From: Kingella sp. (in: b-proteobacteria)
GTDB lineage: Bacteria; Pseudomonadota; Gammaproteobacteria; Burkholderiales; Neisseriaceae
Direction: 5' to 3'
NCBI RefSeq assembly: GCF_030527935.1
Contig: NZ_JAUMZV010000010.1
Coordinates: 1-64,000 of the forward strand
Length of the DNA: 64,000 bases
Shown here one piece after another: positions 24,965 through 33,990 of the stretch. Within the stretch, counting starts at the first letter, position 1; each line of letters opens with the position of its first letter. Below the pieces are notes generated by a model. That model was not told where the DNA came from and made no database searches. It saw nothing but the letters and a program-made list of their open reading frames with translations. A program made the position numbers and the translations under genes.

Positions 24965-25104
24965 CAAAATCACTCCAAAGGAAACATAAGGCAGCCTGAA
25001 ACCCGTAAGAGCAGACAATTCATTGCTCACCTAATCATTTATCACACCGTAAACAGGTGGGCAAGCAAGTTGCCCACCCTACGAATTTTCAGGCTGCCTC
25101 CCGC

Positions 25105-26253
25105 TCACAACACCCTATCCGACTCCACCAACGCCAAAAACGTCCGCACCCCCACCTCAATCAAATCATCAGGAAAATCATAATGCACCGTATGCAGCGG
25201 GTCAGCCGTCTCGCCCGTGCCAATAAACAGCATCGCCCCCGCCACCCGTTTCAAAAACCAACCAAAATCCTCCGAAGCCCGAAACGGCACAGGCAATTCC
25301 TTAATCGGCACGCCCGCGCGTTCACACGCCGCCCACATCTTCGCCACCGCCTGCTCATCGTTCACCGTAGCAGGAAAATGGTCGCAGCTTTCCGTGCGCA
25401 GCCCAATGCCCCGCGCCGCGCACAAATCCCCCGCCGCCGACACAATCAGCCGCTCCAATTTTTCCAAATCCCGCTCGTGATACGCTCGAATCGTCAGCCG
25501 CAGCACCCCATCGCCCGCCGACACCCCAAACGCCGCCTCGCCCACCTGCACATTCACAATCGTGCACCGAATAAACCCCTCAAACAACGACTCATCAGCC
25601 TGAATTTGCTCAATTTCCCCAATCAAGCGCGCAATCGCATAAGCAGGGTTAATCCCATTTTCAGGCTGGCTCGCGTGCGCAGGCTTGCCATCAAAAAACA
25701 AACTCAACCCCTTAGACGTTAAACAAATCGTCCCCGCCAGCAGCGACACCGTTTTAAACGGCTCGCTCGGATAATTGTGATACGCATAAAACTCGCCAAT
25801 ATCCTGCTCATCAAACACACCCAAACACGTTTTCGCCCCCGCGCCCGTCTCCTCCGCAGGCTGAAACAAAAACACCACCGAGCGTTCAGGCTGCATCGCC
25901 TCCACCGTCAAAGCCAGCGCACACAACGTAGCCGAATGCCCATCGTGCCCGCATTTATGCGCCACCCCCGCGCATTGCGAACGATACGGCGCGTCAATCT
26001 CGTCCTCAATCGGCAGCGCATCAAAATCCGCCCGAAACGCAATCGCAGGCGCATCGCTTTTGCCGCGATACAACGCATAAAAATAATGCCCACGGTCAAA
26101 CAATTCCAAGCCCGAGTGCTCACGCAAAAAATCCATCAGCCGCTGCTTCGTCCACACCTCCTGCCCCGACAATTCGGGGTGCGCGTGCAATTCATGGCGC
26201 AATTGGGTTGCCAGCGGCACAACCCGCTGCAAAGCTTGTTCCAACAACATCAT
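25105..26253 (-). CDS. M20-family amidohydrolase (HipO/AbgB-like)
   Basis: A 382-residue metallopeptidase that likely hydrolyses N-acyl amino acids or similar amides. Metal-binding motifs: KCGHDGHSA (about 98-106) with the M20D Cys/His set, EETGAGA (about 134), and a later His in the C-terminal catalytic part (FIGTGE..LHTVHYDF). The dimerisation domain sits at about 175-290. No signal peptide, so cytosolic. AAGGAG precedes two adjacent ATGs. Substrate not predictable from sequence. Confidence 0.9.
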   Translation of the reverse strand: MMLLEQALQRVVPLATQLRHELHAHPELSGQEVWTKQRLMDFLREHSGLELFDRGHYFYALYRGKSDAPAIAFRADFDALPIEDEIDAPYRSQCAGVAHKCGHDGHSATLCALALTVEAMQPERSVVFLFQPAEETGAGAKTCLGVFDEQDIGEFYAYHNYPSEPFKTVSLLAGTICLTSKGLSLFFDGKPAHASQPENGINPAYAIARLIGEIEQIQADESLFEGFIRCTIVNVQVGEAAFGVSAGDGVLRLTIRAYHERDLEKLERLIVSAAGDLCAARGIGLRTESCDHFPATVNDEQAVAKMWAACERAGVPIKELPVPFRASEDFGWFLKRVAGAMLFIGTGETADPLHTVHYDFPDDLIEVGVRTFLALVESDRVL

Positions 26254-26359
26254 CCAGCTCCTTACGATTATTTAACAAATTTAACAAAAACATTGTAGCC
26301 CTACGCTTCTCCAACTTCAATGCAACACCAAAATAATCGTATGGCAAACAAATAAACAC

Positions 26360-26389
26360 TTGCCTAAACAAGGCAAAACCTACTAAAAT
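26360..26389 (+). promoter_or_regulatory. Candidate sigma-70 promoter of the rpsP operon
   Basis: TTGCCT and TAAAAT are separated by 18 bases, 41 bases before the rpsP ATG. The -35 is the left arm of a palindrome, TTGCCT-AAACA-AGGCAA. Confidence 0.45.
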
Positions 26390-26430
26390 GCGAGGTTTTC
26401 TCTATCCCTAATTTTTAAGGAATCCCAAAT

Positions 26431-26679
26431 ATGGTAGTTATCCGTTTAGCCCGTGGCGGCTCTAAAAAACGCCCATTTTTCTACATCGTTGCAGCCGACA
26501 AACAAGCCCGCCGCGATGGTCGCTTTATTGAACGCGTAGGCTTCTACAACCCTGTTGCCAACGAAAAACAAGAGCGTATCCGCATCCACGCCGACCGCCT
26601 GAACCACTGGGTTGCCAACGGCGCACAAGTGAGCGATGCCGTTGCCAAATTGGTAGCAGAACAAAAAGCCGCCGCCTAA
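26431..26679 (+). CDS. rpsP: 30S ribosomal protein S16
   Basis: Small-subunit assembly protein, 82 residues. It starts MVVIRLARGGSKKRPFF with the family's basic N-terminus and RIGFYNP-like core (RVGFYNPVANEKQERI). AAGGAATCC precedes the ATG. First gene of the classic rpsP-rimM-trmD-rplS operon. Confidence 0.97.
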   Translation: MVVIRLARGGSKKRPFFYIVAADKQARRDGRFIERVGFYNPVANEKQERIRIHADRLNHWVANGAQVSDAVAKLVAEQKAAA

Positions 26680-26689
26680 TTTCCACGCC

Positions 26690-27199
26690 ATGAGCCACAT
26701 GCAAAACTGGGTAGCAATGGGCCACATCAAAGGCGCATTCGGCATCAAAGGCTGGATAAAAGTCCAATCCAACACCGAATACACCGATAGCCTATTAGAC
26801 TACCCACAATGGCGTTTAAGCAAAGGCAAAGAACACATCCTAGCCGAAGTGGAAAGCGGCAAATTGGCAGGCGATGAATTGCAAGTCAAACTCGCCCACA
26901 TCCACGACCGCGATGCCGCCGCCCTACTGCGTGGCTACACCATTGAAGTCCCCCGCAGCCAATTTGAACCCACCGAAGATGGCGAATATTACTGGGCAGA
27001 TTTAGTCGGCATGGCGGTAAAAAACCGCGATAGCATTCATCTGGGCGAAGTGGTTAATCTGATGGAAACCGGTGCGCACGACATTCTGATTGTGCGCGGT
27101 GAACACGGCGAAAAACTTATCCCGTTTGTGGAACAATTTATTGACAGCGTGGACAACGAAAATCGCCAAATCACTTGCGACTGGGGCTTGGATTACTGA
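26690..27199 (+). CDS. rimM: Ribosome maturation factor RimM
   Basis: A 169-residue 30S maturation factor that binds S19 and the 16S head. It has the GHIKGAFGIKGWIKV N-terminal barrel signature and a PRC-barrel C-terminus (YYWADLVGMAV.. LIPFVEQFI). It starts 10 bases after rpsP, and its stop TGA overlaps the trmD ATG (ATGA-type junction at 27199), implying translational coupling. Confidence 0.95.
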   Translation: MSHMQNWVAMGHIKGAFGIKGWIKVQSNTEYTDSLLDYPQWRLSKGKEHILAEVESGKLAGDELQVKLAHIHDRDAAALLRGYTIEVPRSQFEPTEDGEYYWADLVGMAVKNRDSIHLGEVVNLMETGAHDILIVRGEHGEKLIPFVEQFIDSVDNENRQITCDWGLDY

Positions 27200-27954
27200 T
27201 GTTTATTCAAGCCATTACGCTTTTTCCCGAGATGTTTAGCAGCATCACCGAATACGGCGTAACAGGACGCGCATTCAAGCAAAATCTATGGCAATTTGCT
27301 GCCATCAATCCCCGCCAATTTGCCGACAACAAACTCGGCTATATTGATGACCGCCCATTTGGTGGCGGGCCGGGCATGATTATGATGGCTGCGCCCATTC
27401 AGGCTGCCATTGATAAAGCCAAACAGCATTACACAAGGCAGCCTGAAAACAGCCGCGTGGTGTATTTAAGCCCGCAAGGTGCGCCGCTGAACCATGCCAA
27501 AGTGCAGGAATTATCGCGCTTGGACAATTTGGTGCTGCTGTGCGGTCGTTATGAAGGCATTGACGAGCGCGTGTTGCAAACCAGCGTGGATGAAGAAATT
27601 AGCATTGGCGATTTTGTGGTGTCGGGTGGCGAGTTACCCGCGATGATGCTGATGGATGCTGTGTTGCGTTTGCTGCCGAATGTGTTGGGCGACATGGCTT
27701 CGGCAGAGCAGGATTCGTTTGCCAATGGTTTGCTGGATTGTCCGCACTACACACGCCCCACAGAATTTCAGGGCATGAGCGTTCCCGAAGTTTTAAAATC
27801 GGGCAATCATGCGCTGATAGCGGAATGGCGATTGGAACAATCGCTGCGCCGCACGTTGCAACGCCGTCCCGATCTTTTGGATGCGCGTTGTTTACTCCCA
27901 CAGGAAGCCCGTCTCTTGGATAAAATCCGCTTGGAACAAGAGCAACAGGCATAA
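27199..27954 (+). CDS. trmD: tRNA (guanine-37-N1)-methyltransferase TrmD
   Basis: SPOUT methyltransferase that makes m1G37 in tRNA and prevents frameshifting; 251 residues. The trefoil-knot SAM site SIGDFVVSGGELPAM and LCGRYEGIDERV are intact. Start MFIQAITLFPEMF overlaps the rimM stop. Two uptake-derived peptides are embedded (IQAAI and TRQPEN at about 73-86), showing that the uptake word is tolerated in an essential enzyme. Confidence 0.97.
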   Translation: MFIQAITLFPEMFSSITEYGVTGRAFKQNLWQFAAINPRQFADNKLGYIDDRPFGGGPGMIMMAAPIQAAIDKAKQHYTRQPENSRVVYLSPQGAPLNHAKVQELSRLDNLVLLCGRYEGIDERVLQTSVDEEISIGDFVVSGGELPAMMLMDAVLRLLPNVLGDMASAEQDSFANGLLDCPHYTRPTEFQGMSVPEVLKSGNHALIAEWRLEQSLRRTLQRRPDLLDARCLLPQEARLLDKIRLEQEQQA

Positions 27955-27977
27955 TCCATATTATATTAAGGAAAATC

Positions 27978-28349
27978 ATGAATTTAATCCAACAGTTAGA
28001 GCAAGAAGAAATTGCTCGGTTGAACAAAGAAATCCCTGAATTTGCCCCCGGCGATACCGTTGTGGTGTCTGTGCGCGTGGTGGAAGGCAACCGCAGCCGT
28101 TTGCAAGCGTATGAAGGCGTGGTGATTGCGCGTCGCAACCGTGGCTTGAACAGCAACATGATTGTGCGCAAAATTTCCAGCGGCGAAGGTGTGGAGCGTA
28201 CGTTCCAATTGTATTCGCCCAATGTGGAAAAAATTGAAGTGAAACGTCGTGGTGATGTGCGCCGTGCGAAATTGTATTACTTGCGTGGCTTGACTGGTAA
28301 AGCGGCGCGTATTAAAGAAAAATTGCCTACGCGTAAACAAGAAGCGTAA
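27978..28349 (+). CDS. rplS: 50S ribosomal protein L19
   Basis: A 123-residue large-subunit protein at the 30S-50S interface. Typical FAPGDTVVVSVRVVEGNRSRLQ, YEGVVIARRNRGLNSN and KRRGDVRRAKLYYLRGLTGKAARIKE. Preceded by AAGGAAAATC. Last gene of the operon, followed by a strong terminator. Confidence 0.97.
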   Translation: MNLIQQLEQEEIARLNKEIPEFAPGDTVVVSVRVVEGNRSRLQAYEGVVIARRNRGLNSNMIVRKISSGEGVERTFQLYSPNVEKIEVKRRGDVRRAKLYYLRGLTGKAARIKEKLPTRKQEA

Positions 28350-28363
28350 TTTTTGGTTTGATG

Positions 28364-28396
28364 AAAAAGGACAGCCTTTGGGGTTGTCCTTTTTTT
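28364..28396 (+). terminator. Intrinsic terminator of the rplS operon
   Basis: AAAAAGGACAGCC and GGTTGTCCTTTTTTT form a stem with a T7 tract, 15 bases past the rplS stop. Confidence 0.85.
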
Positions 28397-28457
28397 GGTT
28401 TTCAGGCTGCCTTTTATGAATAAATGGGGAAATTATTAGGCAGCCTGAAAATGGTTC

Positions 28458-28494
28458 GGCAGCCTGAAAACCTAAATTCGGTTTTCAGGCTGCC
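28458..28494 (-). terminator. Uptake-sequence terminator of ptsI
   Basis: Perfect 15-bp arms GGCAGCCTGAAAACC / GGTTTTCAGGCTGCC with a 7-base loop, six bases past the ptsI stop. Confidence 0.7.
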
Positions 28495-28500
28495 TTGTTG

Positions 28501-30249
28501 TTATTCGCTGTATGCGATGGCGTTGAGTTTTTTGAGCAGGGCTTCGGATTTGTCGGGGTCTTCGTTGCGCATCAGGCGTTGGATGTCGTTTTCTAGCTGT
28601 TCGCTGTGGCTGCGTAGGATGATGTCTTTGATGGTGAGCAGATTGACGGTGTTCATGGAGAAAGTGCGCAGCCCAAGCCCGAGCAGCAGGCGGGTGAAGT
28701 GGGGGTCACCTGCCATTTCGCCGCAGAGTGAGACGGGTTTGCCTAGGCGGTTGGCGGTGCGGATGATGTGGGCGAGCAGTTTGAGCACGGCGGGGTGGGC
28801 GGGCTGGTATAGATAGCTGACGCTGTCGTCGTTTCTGTCCACGGATAGGGTGTATTGGATGAGGTCGTTGCTGCCGATGGAGATGAAGTCGGCGTGTTTG
28901 AGCAGGCTGGATACGGTGAGCGCGGCGGATGGGATTTCTATCATGCAGCCGATGTCGGGGCTGCCGTAGGCTTCGTTGCGCTCGGTGAGTTGTTTTTTGG
29001 CGGTGTCTAGGTGTATCAGGCTTTGTTTGAGCTCGGATAGGCTGGCTATCATGGGGAACATGATTTTGGTTTTGCCGTGCACGGCGGCGCGGAGTATGGC
29101 GCGCAGTTGGGTGCGAAATAGGATGGGTTCGGCGTGGCTTAGGCGGATGCCTGTGAGCCCGAGCGCGGGGTTGAGCGCGGCGTTGGGGGTGCTGTTGCTG
29201 CCAAACCAGCGGGGGTTTTTGTCCACGCCTAAATCTATGGTGCGGATGGTGAGTGGTTTGCCTTTGAGTTTTTTGATGATGTCGGTGTAGAACTGGTATT
29301 GCTCGTCTTCGCTGGGCGGGGTGTCGCGGTTGAGAAAGAGAAATTCGCTGCGCAGTAGCCCTACGCCGTCTGCGCCGAGTTGGTGCACGGCTTTGATGTC
29401 TTCGCTGCTTTCTATGTTGGCGAGCAGTTCTATTTCTTCGTTGTCTTGGGTTTGGGCGGCGGCTTTTTTGAGTTTGTTGAGCGCGCGTTGTTGGCTGCGG
29501 TAGCGGGCTTGTTGTTGGCGGTATTGGGCAAGGATGAGTTCATCGGGGGCGATAACAAGCGTGCCGCTGATGCCGTCCACAATCACCCATTCGTGTTCGC
29601 GGATAAGCCGCCGCGCTGCGCCCAGCCCAATCACGGATGGAATGTTGAGACTGCGCCCGAGTATGGCGGTGTGGCTGGTGGGGCCGCCCATGTCGGTGGC
29701 GAAGCCTTCTATGCGCTGGTCTTTGAAGTGGATGGTGTCGGCGGCGGATAGGTCGTGGGCTATCAGGATGATGTCGTCCAGCAGCGTGCCGTCTAGGTTG
29801 AGTTCGGTGCTTTGCCCGATGAGATTTTTTTGGATGCGTTCAACGACTTGGAGCATATCTTGTTTGCGTTGGCGCAGGTATTCGTCGTCGATTTCGTCAA
29901 ATTGTTGGGCGAGACGTTCGCTTTGGATTTTTAACGCCCATTCGGCGTTGATTTGCTGTTGTTCAATAATATCAATGGGTTCGCGCGACAGAGTGGCATC
30001 GGTGAGCAGCATGAGATGCAGCGAGATGAATGCGCCCAGCTCGGTGGGGGCGTTTTCGGGGATGTTGCTGCGGATTTGTTCTAGCTGCTTGCGGGTGGTT
30101 TTGACGGCGGCTTCAAAGCGGGCGGCTTCGGCGGGAATTTCGCCATCGGCAAGGCAGATTTGCGGGACTTCGGATGGGTTGCGGCGGATAAGGTGGGCGC
30201 GTCCGATGGCGATGCCGCTGCCTGCTGGGTAGCCGTGGATAACGAGCAT
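28501..30249 (-). CDS. ptsI: PTS enzyme I (phosphoenolpyruvate-protein phosphotransferase)
   Basis: Takes phosphate from PEP and passes it to HPr. 582 residues. The active-site His lies in MGGPTSHTAILGRS. The PEP-binding barrel shows LLRSEFLFLNRD, MIEIPSAALT, DFISIGSNDLIQYT and SLCGEMAGD. The frame continues open upstream through ptsH, but the start MLVIHGYPAG (30249) is right for the family and lies 2 bases after the ptsH stop. Partners in the window are HPr and an EIIA-Man; no sugar permease is present, so the chain probably serves regulation. Confidence 0.95.
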   Translation of the reverse strand: MLVIHGYPAGSGIAIGRAHLIRRNPSEVPQICLADGEIPAEAARFEAAVKTTRKQLEQIRSNIPENAPTELGAFISLHLMLLTDATLSREPIDIIEQQQINAEWALKIQSERLAQQFDEIDDEYLRQRKQDMLQVVERIQKNLIGQSTELNLDGTLLDDIILIAHDLSAADTIHFKDQRIEGFATDMGGPTSHTAILGRSLNIPSVIGLGAARRLIREHEWVIVDGISGTLVIAPDELILAQYRQQQARYRSQQRALNKLKKAAAQTQDNEEIELLANIESSEDIKAVHQLGADGVGLLRSEFLFLNRDTPPSEDEQYQFYTDIIKKLKGKPLTIRTIDLGVDKNPRWFGSNSTPNAALNPALGLTGIRLSHAEPILFRTQLRAILRAAVHGKTKIMFPMIASLSELKQSLIHLDTAKKQLTERNEAYGSPDIGCMIEIPSAALTVSSLLKHADFISIGSNDLIQYTLSVDRNDDSVSYLYQPAHPAVLKLLAHIIRTANRLGKPVSLCGEMAGDPHFTRLLLGLGLRTFSMNTVNLLTIKDIILRSHSEQLENDIQRLMRNEDPDKSEALLKKLNAIAYSE

Positions 30250-30251
30250 GG

Positions 30252-30521
30252 TTATTCTCCTTCGCCAAAGTAGTCGTTGATGAGCACGGCTAGGGCTTGG
30301 ATGGCTTGGGCTTCGTCTGCGCCGTTGGCTTCTATTTGGATGGTGCTGCCTTGGGCGGCGGCGAGCATCATCAAGCCCATGATGCTTTTGCCGTTGATGC
30401 GTTTTTCGCCTTTGCTGACCCAAATTTCGCTTTGGTATTGGGCGGCGGTTTGGACGAATTTGCTGGATGCGCGGGCGTGCAAGCCGAGTTTGTTGATGAT
30501 GGTTAGCGTTTGGGTTTGCAT
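30252..30521 (-). CDS. ptsH: Phosphocarrier protein HPr
   Basis: An 89-residue phosphocarrier with active-site H15 (GLHARAS) and a regulatory S46 in NGKSIMGLMML, the site used by HPr kinase. Both residues being present fits the HPrK-dependent regulation known in beta-proteobacteria, though hprK is not in this window. It is 2 bases upstream of ptsI. Confidence 0.96.
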   Translation of the reverse strand: MQTQTLTIINKLGLHARASSKFVQTAAQYQSEIWVSKGEKRINGKSIMGLMMLAAAQGSTIQIEANGADEAQAIQALAVLINDYFGEGE

Positions 30522-30653
30522 GGTGGGCTTTCGGGGGATGGGGTGAAGTGATGTTTTTGGGCTGCCTTGGTTGGGCGAATAGGCAGCCTGAAACTGGTTC
30601 TTGATGATTGGGTTGCTTGGGGCAATTATCCGCCGCCATGCTGTTTGGCGTTT

Positions 30654-31076
30654 TCAGGCTGCCGTGTTGCATCCGCTGGGCGTTTCGCTAAACGCGAGTA
30701 TGCCGTTGATGCCCGCTTGTTTTACGGTTTCGGTGAAGTGGGAAAGGTCGGTGCTGTGGGCGGAGTAAGTCAAGGCTTTGATGAGCATGGGGGCGTTGAG
30801 CCCTGTAACCATGCTGGTTTGCTGGGGGACAACGAGTTTGAGCGCGGCGTTGCAGGGGGTTGCGCCGAAGATGTCGGTGAGTATCAGCGTGCCGTGTGGC
30901 GGCGCGGCGTGGGCAAGGCGGGCTTGGGCGCGTTGGATAATGGTGTCGTGGTCGTCGTTGGGCTGGACGTGCAGTTGGTGGATGTGGCTGAAATCGCTGT
31001 GGGGCAGGATGTGGTGGGCGAGCGTGGTGTAGGCTGCACCGAGTGTTTCGTGGGCGATGATGAGTAGGTTTATCAT
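30654..31076 (-). CDS. PTS EIIA component, mannose family
   Basis: A 140-residue EIIA-Man domain. Phospho-acceptor H9 in LLIIAHETLG, and LILTDIFGATPCNAAL is the second signature. No IIB, IIC or IID genes follow, so this is the lone EIIA seen in neisserial regulatory PTS chains. The start at 31076 is chosen because sequence upstream is uptake-sequence DNA. It is followed by ptsH after 132 bases. Confidence 0.92.
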   Translation of the reverse strand: MINLLIIAHETLGAAYTTLAHHILPHSDFSHIHQLHVQPNDDHDTIIQRAQARLAHAAPPHGTLILTDIFGATPCNAALKLVVPQQTSMVTGLNAPMLIKALTYSAHSTDLSHFTETVKQAGINGILAFSETPSGCNTAA

Positions 31077-31395
31077 GGTGGTTGGGTGGTGTTGTGGAAC
31101 GAAAGTAGGCAGCCTGAAAATGATTGATGCCGTTTCAGGCTGCCTATTATTGCTTTGTGTGCGCCTGCATTTGATGGGTGTTGATGGGGCAGGCACGGTA
31201 CGCGCAAATTGTAATGCCTTTTCAGGCTGCCTGATGGTTTTTTGCATGAAGCGTTTTCATGTTGATTGCGTATTTTTCGGATTTGTATTTTTGTAACGGC
31301 TTGGTTATAGTTTGTTGCATTGTGTAAACACTGATTTTCAGGCTGCCTAAACAACGCGGTTTAGACGCAACGCAGGCGGCGCAATAGGAACAACC
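31077..31395. other. Divergent intergenic region
   Basis: Holds an uptake-sequence hairpin (31107-31145) and two single uptake sequences between the divergent EIIA and MFS genes. I see no convincing promoter. Confidence 0.4.
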
Positions 31396-32685
31396 ATGAA
31401 TTTAAAACAACAGATTCAACAACGCCCGATGACGGGTTTTCAATGGCGGGTGGTGATTTTGGCGGTGGTGCTGAATATGCTGGACGGTTTTGACGTGCTG
31501 GCGGTGGCGTTCACGGCGAAAAGCATTCAAAGCGAGCTGGGCTTAACGGGCAAGCAGATTGGCTCGCTGATGAGCGCGGGTTTTGTTGGCATGACGGCGG
31601 GTTCGCTGCTGCTCGGACCTGTGGCGGATAGGCTGGGTCGTCGCCCCGTGTTGATGCTGTCGGTGTTGCTGTCGGCGGTGGGGATGCTGCTGACGGTGTG
31701 GTCGCATTCTATGCCGTCTCTGCTGGCTTCGCGCTTGCTCACGGGCTTGGGCGTGGGCGGGATTTTGCCGTGCACCAATGTGTTGGTAAGCGAGTATGCC
31801 AACAAAAAATGGCACGGCTTGGCGATTGCGATTTACGCTTCGGGCTTTGGCATCGGTGCGATGGTGGGCGGGATGTCGGCGGTGATGCTGCAAACGCAGT
31901 ATGGCTGGCGGTCGGTGTTTTTGGTGGGCGCGATGCTGACGGCGGTGGCGTTTCTGGCTTTGCTGACGTGGCTGCCTGAAAGCGTGGATTATTTGCTCAA
32001 CCGCCGCCCTGCCAATACCAAGGCGCGGTTGGATGAGATTGCGGCAAAAATGGGGCTGCACGGCGATTGGGCGTTCCCTGAGCAGCCGCATCGTGCGCGT
32101 GGCGTGTCGGTGGCGCGCCTGTTCCAGCCCGATTATTTGCAAACCACGTTGTTGATTTGGCTGGCGTTTATCACCGTGATGGCGGCGTATTACTTTATCA
32201 GCTCGTGGACACCCGCGCTGCTGGAACAGGCGGGCATGAGCAAGGCAAGCAGCCAAACGGTGGGCATGGCGATTTCCATCGGCGGCGCGGCGGGGTCGCT
32301 ACTGTTTGGCTTTTTGGTGAGCCGCTGGGGGGCGCGCACCATGCTGCTGGCGTTTGCAGGCTTGGCAGCGGCGGCGGTGTGCGCGTTTGTGCCCGCCACG
32401 GCGAATTTGTCGCTGGCTTTGGTGTTGGCGGTGGTGCTGGGCGCGTTGTCTAACGGCTGCATCGCAGGCTTGTACACCATCAACCCCGCGCTGTGGGAAG
32501 CGGATTTCCGCGGCACAGGCGTGGCGGTGGCGATTGGCGTGGGGCGCATTGGCTCAATGGTGTCGCCTGTGCTGGTGGGGATGCTGCTGGATAACGGCTG
32601 GCAGAAAAACCAGTTGTATTTTGGCGCGGCGGTGGTGTTGCTGCTGGCAATGGCAGCGGTGGCGGGGTTGAAGCAGCGGGTGTAA
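31396..32685 (+). CDS. MFS transporter, aromatic acid:H+ symporter (AAHS) type
   Basis: A 429-residue inner-membrane carrier with 12 predicted helices. The AAHS signature DGFD in helix 1 (LNMLDGFDVLAVAF) and the loop motif GPVADRLGRRPVL are present. A second half-motif is at FLVSRWGARTM. The family imports aromatic acids (PcaK, BenK), but no aromatic catabolic genes are adjacent, so the substrate stays open; the two Rieske oxygenases are over 23 kb away. AGGAACAACC precedes the ATG. Confidence 0.88.
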   Translation: MNLKQQIQQRPMTGFQWRVVILAVVLNMLDGFDVLAVAFTAKSIQSELGLTGKQIGSLMSAGFVGMTAGSLLLGPVADRLGRRPVLMLSVLLSAVGMLLTVWSHSMPSLLASRLLTGLGVGGILPCTNVLVSEYANKKWHGLAIAIYASGFGIGAMVGGMSAVMLQTQYGWRSVFLVGAMLTAVAFLALLTWLPESVDYLLNRRPANTKARLDEIAAKMGLHGDWAFPEQPHRARGVSVARLFQPDYLQTTLLIWLAFITVMAAYYFISSWTPALLEQAGMSKASSQTVGMAISIGGAAGSLLFGFLVSRWGARTMLLAFAGLAAAAVCAFVPATANLSLALVLAVVLGALSNGCIAGLYTINPALWEADFRGTGVAVAIGVGRIGSMVSPVLVGMLLDNGWQKNQLYFGAAVVLLLAMAAVAGLKQRV

Positions 32686-32828
32686 GGCGGGGGTTGCGGG
32701 TGGGATGATAGGCAGCCTGAAAACGTATTTTGAAATGGGGTTTTAGCTTGGCTGAAACTCGTTTCGCTCGTTTTCAGGCTGCGCTACTTTGTTTACACAT
32801 GGCGATGGTGGATGTTAATGGCATGAAC

Positions 32829-32872
32829 TAAAAGCAGCCTGAAAACGGCAAAATCGTTTCAGGCTGCCTTTT
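32829..32872 (+). terminator. Uptake-sequence terminator of the MFS gene
   Basis: Inverted AAAAGCAGCCTGAAAACG / CGTTTCAGGCTGCCTTTT arms, 144 bases past the stop. Confidence 0.5.
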
Positions 32873-32991
32873 GATTTGCATGATGGATTATGTTTCCAGG
32901 CTGCCCTATGTTCATCCGCTTAATCAAAAGGCAGCCTGAAAATACAAAATGAAGCAGCGATGGCGTATTACCACAACCGCTATCATTTCAG

Positions 32992-33118
32992 GCTGAAACC
33001 TTTGCAAAACCTGTAACCGATGGAGCATCGGCGGCTCGCCGACATCTTAACAAATCAGTCATGCGATGTTTAATAAGCAGTTTGGCGACGAGCCGTCGCC
33101 GCTCCATTTTAGCGCGTA
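32992..33118. repeat. Twin-hairpin repeat element D
   Basis: Reverse-complement relative of elements B and C: CTGAAACCTTTGCAAAACC end, hairpin TCGGCGGCTCGCCGA (about 33028-33043), hairpin GGCGACGAGCCGTCGCC (33084-33100), then GCTCCATTTTA. Confidence 0.75.
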
Positions 33119-33307
33119 GGGTGTGTGAGCTTGCTCACGCACCGTTTGGTAATAGGCAGTGGTGCGTGGCAAAGCCCCCCTACCTATGCCGTTTTTATTT
33201 TGGCTTACTATATCGTTTCAGGCTGCCTTTTGGTTTGCCTGATGGATTGCGTTTTCAGGCTGCCATATTCTGTTTACAAGGCAGCGATGGCTATTGCTCA
33301 CACCCAC

Positions 33308-33342
33308 AAAGGCAGCCTGAAAGCCTATTTTCAGGCTGCCTT
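33308..33342 (-). terminator. Uptake-sequence terminator of the quinone reductase gene
   Basis: Inverted AAAGGCAGCCTGAAA arms with a short loop, six bases past the stop. Confidence 0.6.
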
Positions 33343-33348
33343 GCTATT

Positions 33349-33897
33349 TCAGCCGTCCAATCTGTCCAGCAGCGCAACCAGCCCCGCCGCGCAGTTTTCG
33401 GCTTTGGTTTGCACTTGTTCTGGCGTATAAAGCGCGGGCGATGTGCCGTGGAAATAGAACGGGTCAATGTAATTCATCTGCGTGTAGTAGGCGGTTTGCT
33501 CCATGTTTTTGCACAGCTCCGACACGCGGAAATGGGCGATGCCGTCGGCGCGGTAGTCTTCTGCGGGCGAGCCGATGGTGATGCCGGGCACGAAGTTGCG
33601 TCCCTTGAGCTTGTCGCCCGTGCTACCGTAGGCAAAGCCGTAGGTGAAGAACACGCTGTCAAAATAGTGCTTCAAAATGGCGGGGATGTTGTACCAGTAC
33701 ATCGGGTATTGGAAGACGATGGTTTGGTGGCGCAGCAGGGCTTGCTGTTCGGCGGCGACATCGATGCGGAAATCGGGATAGCGCGCGGCGAGGTCGCGGA
33801 TTTCGTCGTTGGGGCGGGCGGCTTGCAGATGCGCGATAACGGCCTTGTTGGCAACGGAGTGTTTGAAATCAGGGTGGGCGAGGATGATGAGTGCCAT
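33349..33897 (-). CDS. Flavodoxin-fold NAD(P)H quinone oxidoreductase (KefF/MdaB-like)
   Basis: A 182-residue flavoprotein with the modulator-of-drug-activity fold: ILAHPDFKHSVANKAV for FMN phosphate, FQYPMYWYNIPAILKHYFD, and GRNFVPGITIGSP. It reduces quinones by two electrons as a redox defence. The start MALIILAHP (33897) is chosen; the longer open frame crosses the divergent promoter and the HxlR gene. It diverges from an HxlR regulator 93 bases away, a common regulator-target pair. Confidence 0.9.
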   Translation of the reverse strand: MALIILAHPDFKHSVANKAVIAHLQAARPNDEIRDLAARYPDFRIDVAAEQQALLRHQTIVFQYPMYWYNIPAILKHYFDSVFFTYGFAYGSTGDKLKGRNFVPGITIGSPAEDYRADGIAHFRVSELCKNMEQTAYYTQMNYIDPFYFHGTSPALYTPEQVQTKAENCAAGLVALLDRLDG

Positions 33898-33990
33898 GTT
33901 TGTCCTTTCGGGTTGTGGTAGGAAACGTGGCGATTGTAGGCAGCCTGAAAATCCAAAACAATAACTATCCTTTTGTATAGGTGTGAAAAA

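Larger units (their letters stand above)
32686..33348. other. Repeat-rich intergenic region
   Basis: No gene. It contains a hairpin downstream of the transporter (32829-32872), repeat element D (32992-33118), a GTGTGAGC/GCTCACGC palindrome near 33121-33142 and several single uptake sequences. Confidence 0.6.

Noticed and set aside
30250..30672. N-terminal extension of the enzyme I frame
   Set aside because: It runs through the ptsH gene in another frame and contains uptake-sequence peptides; the standard start at 30249 gives a normal-length enzyme I.
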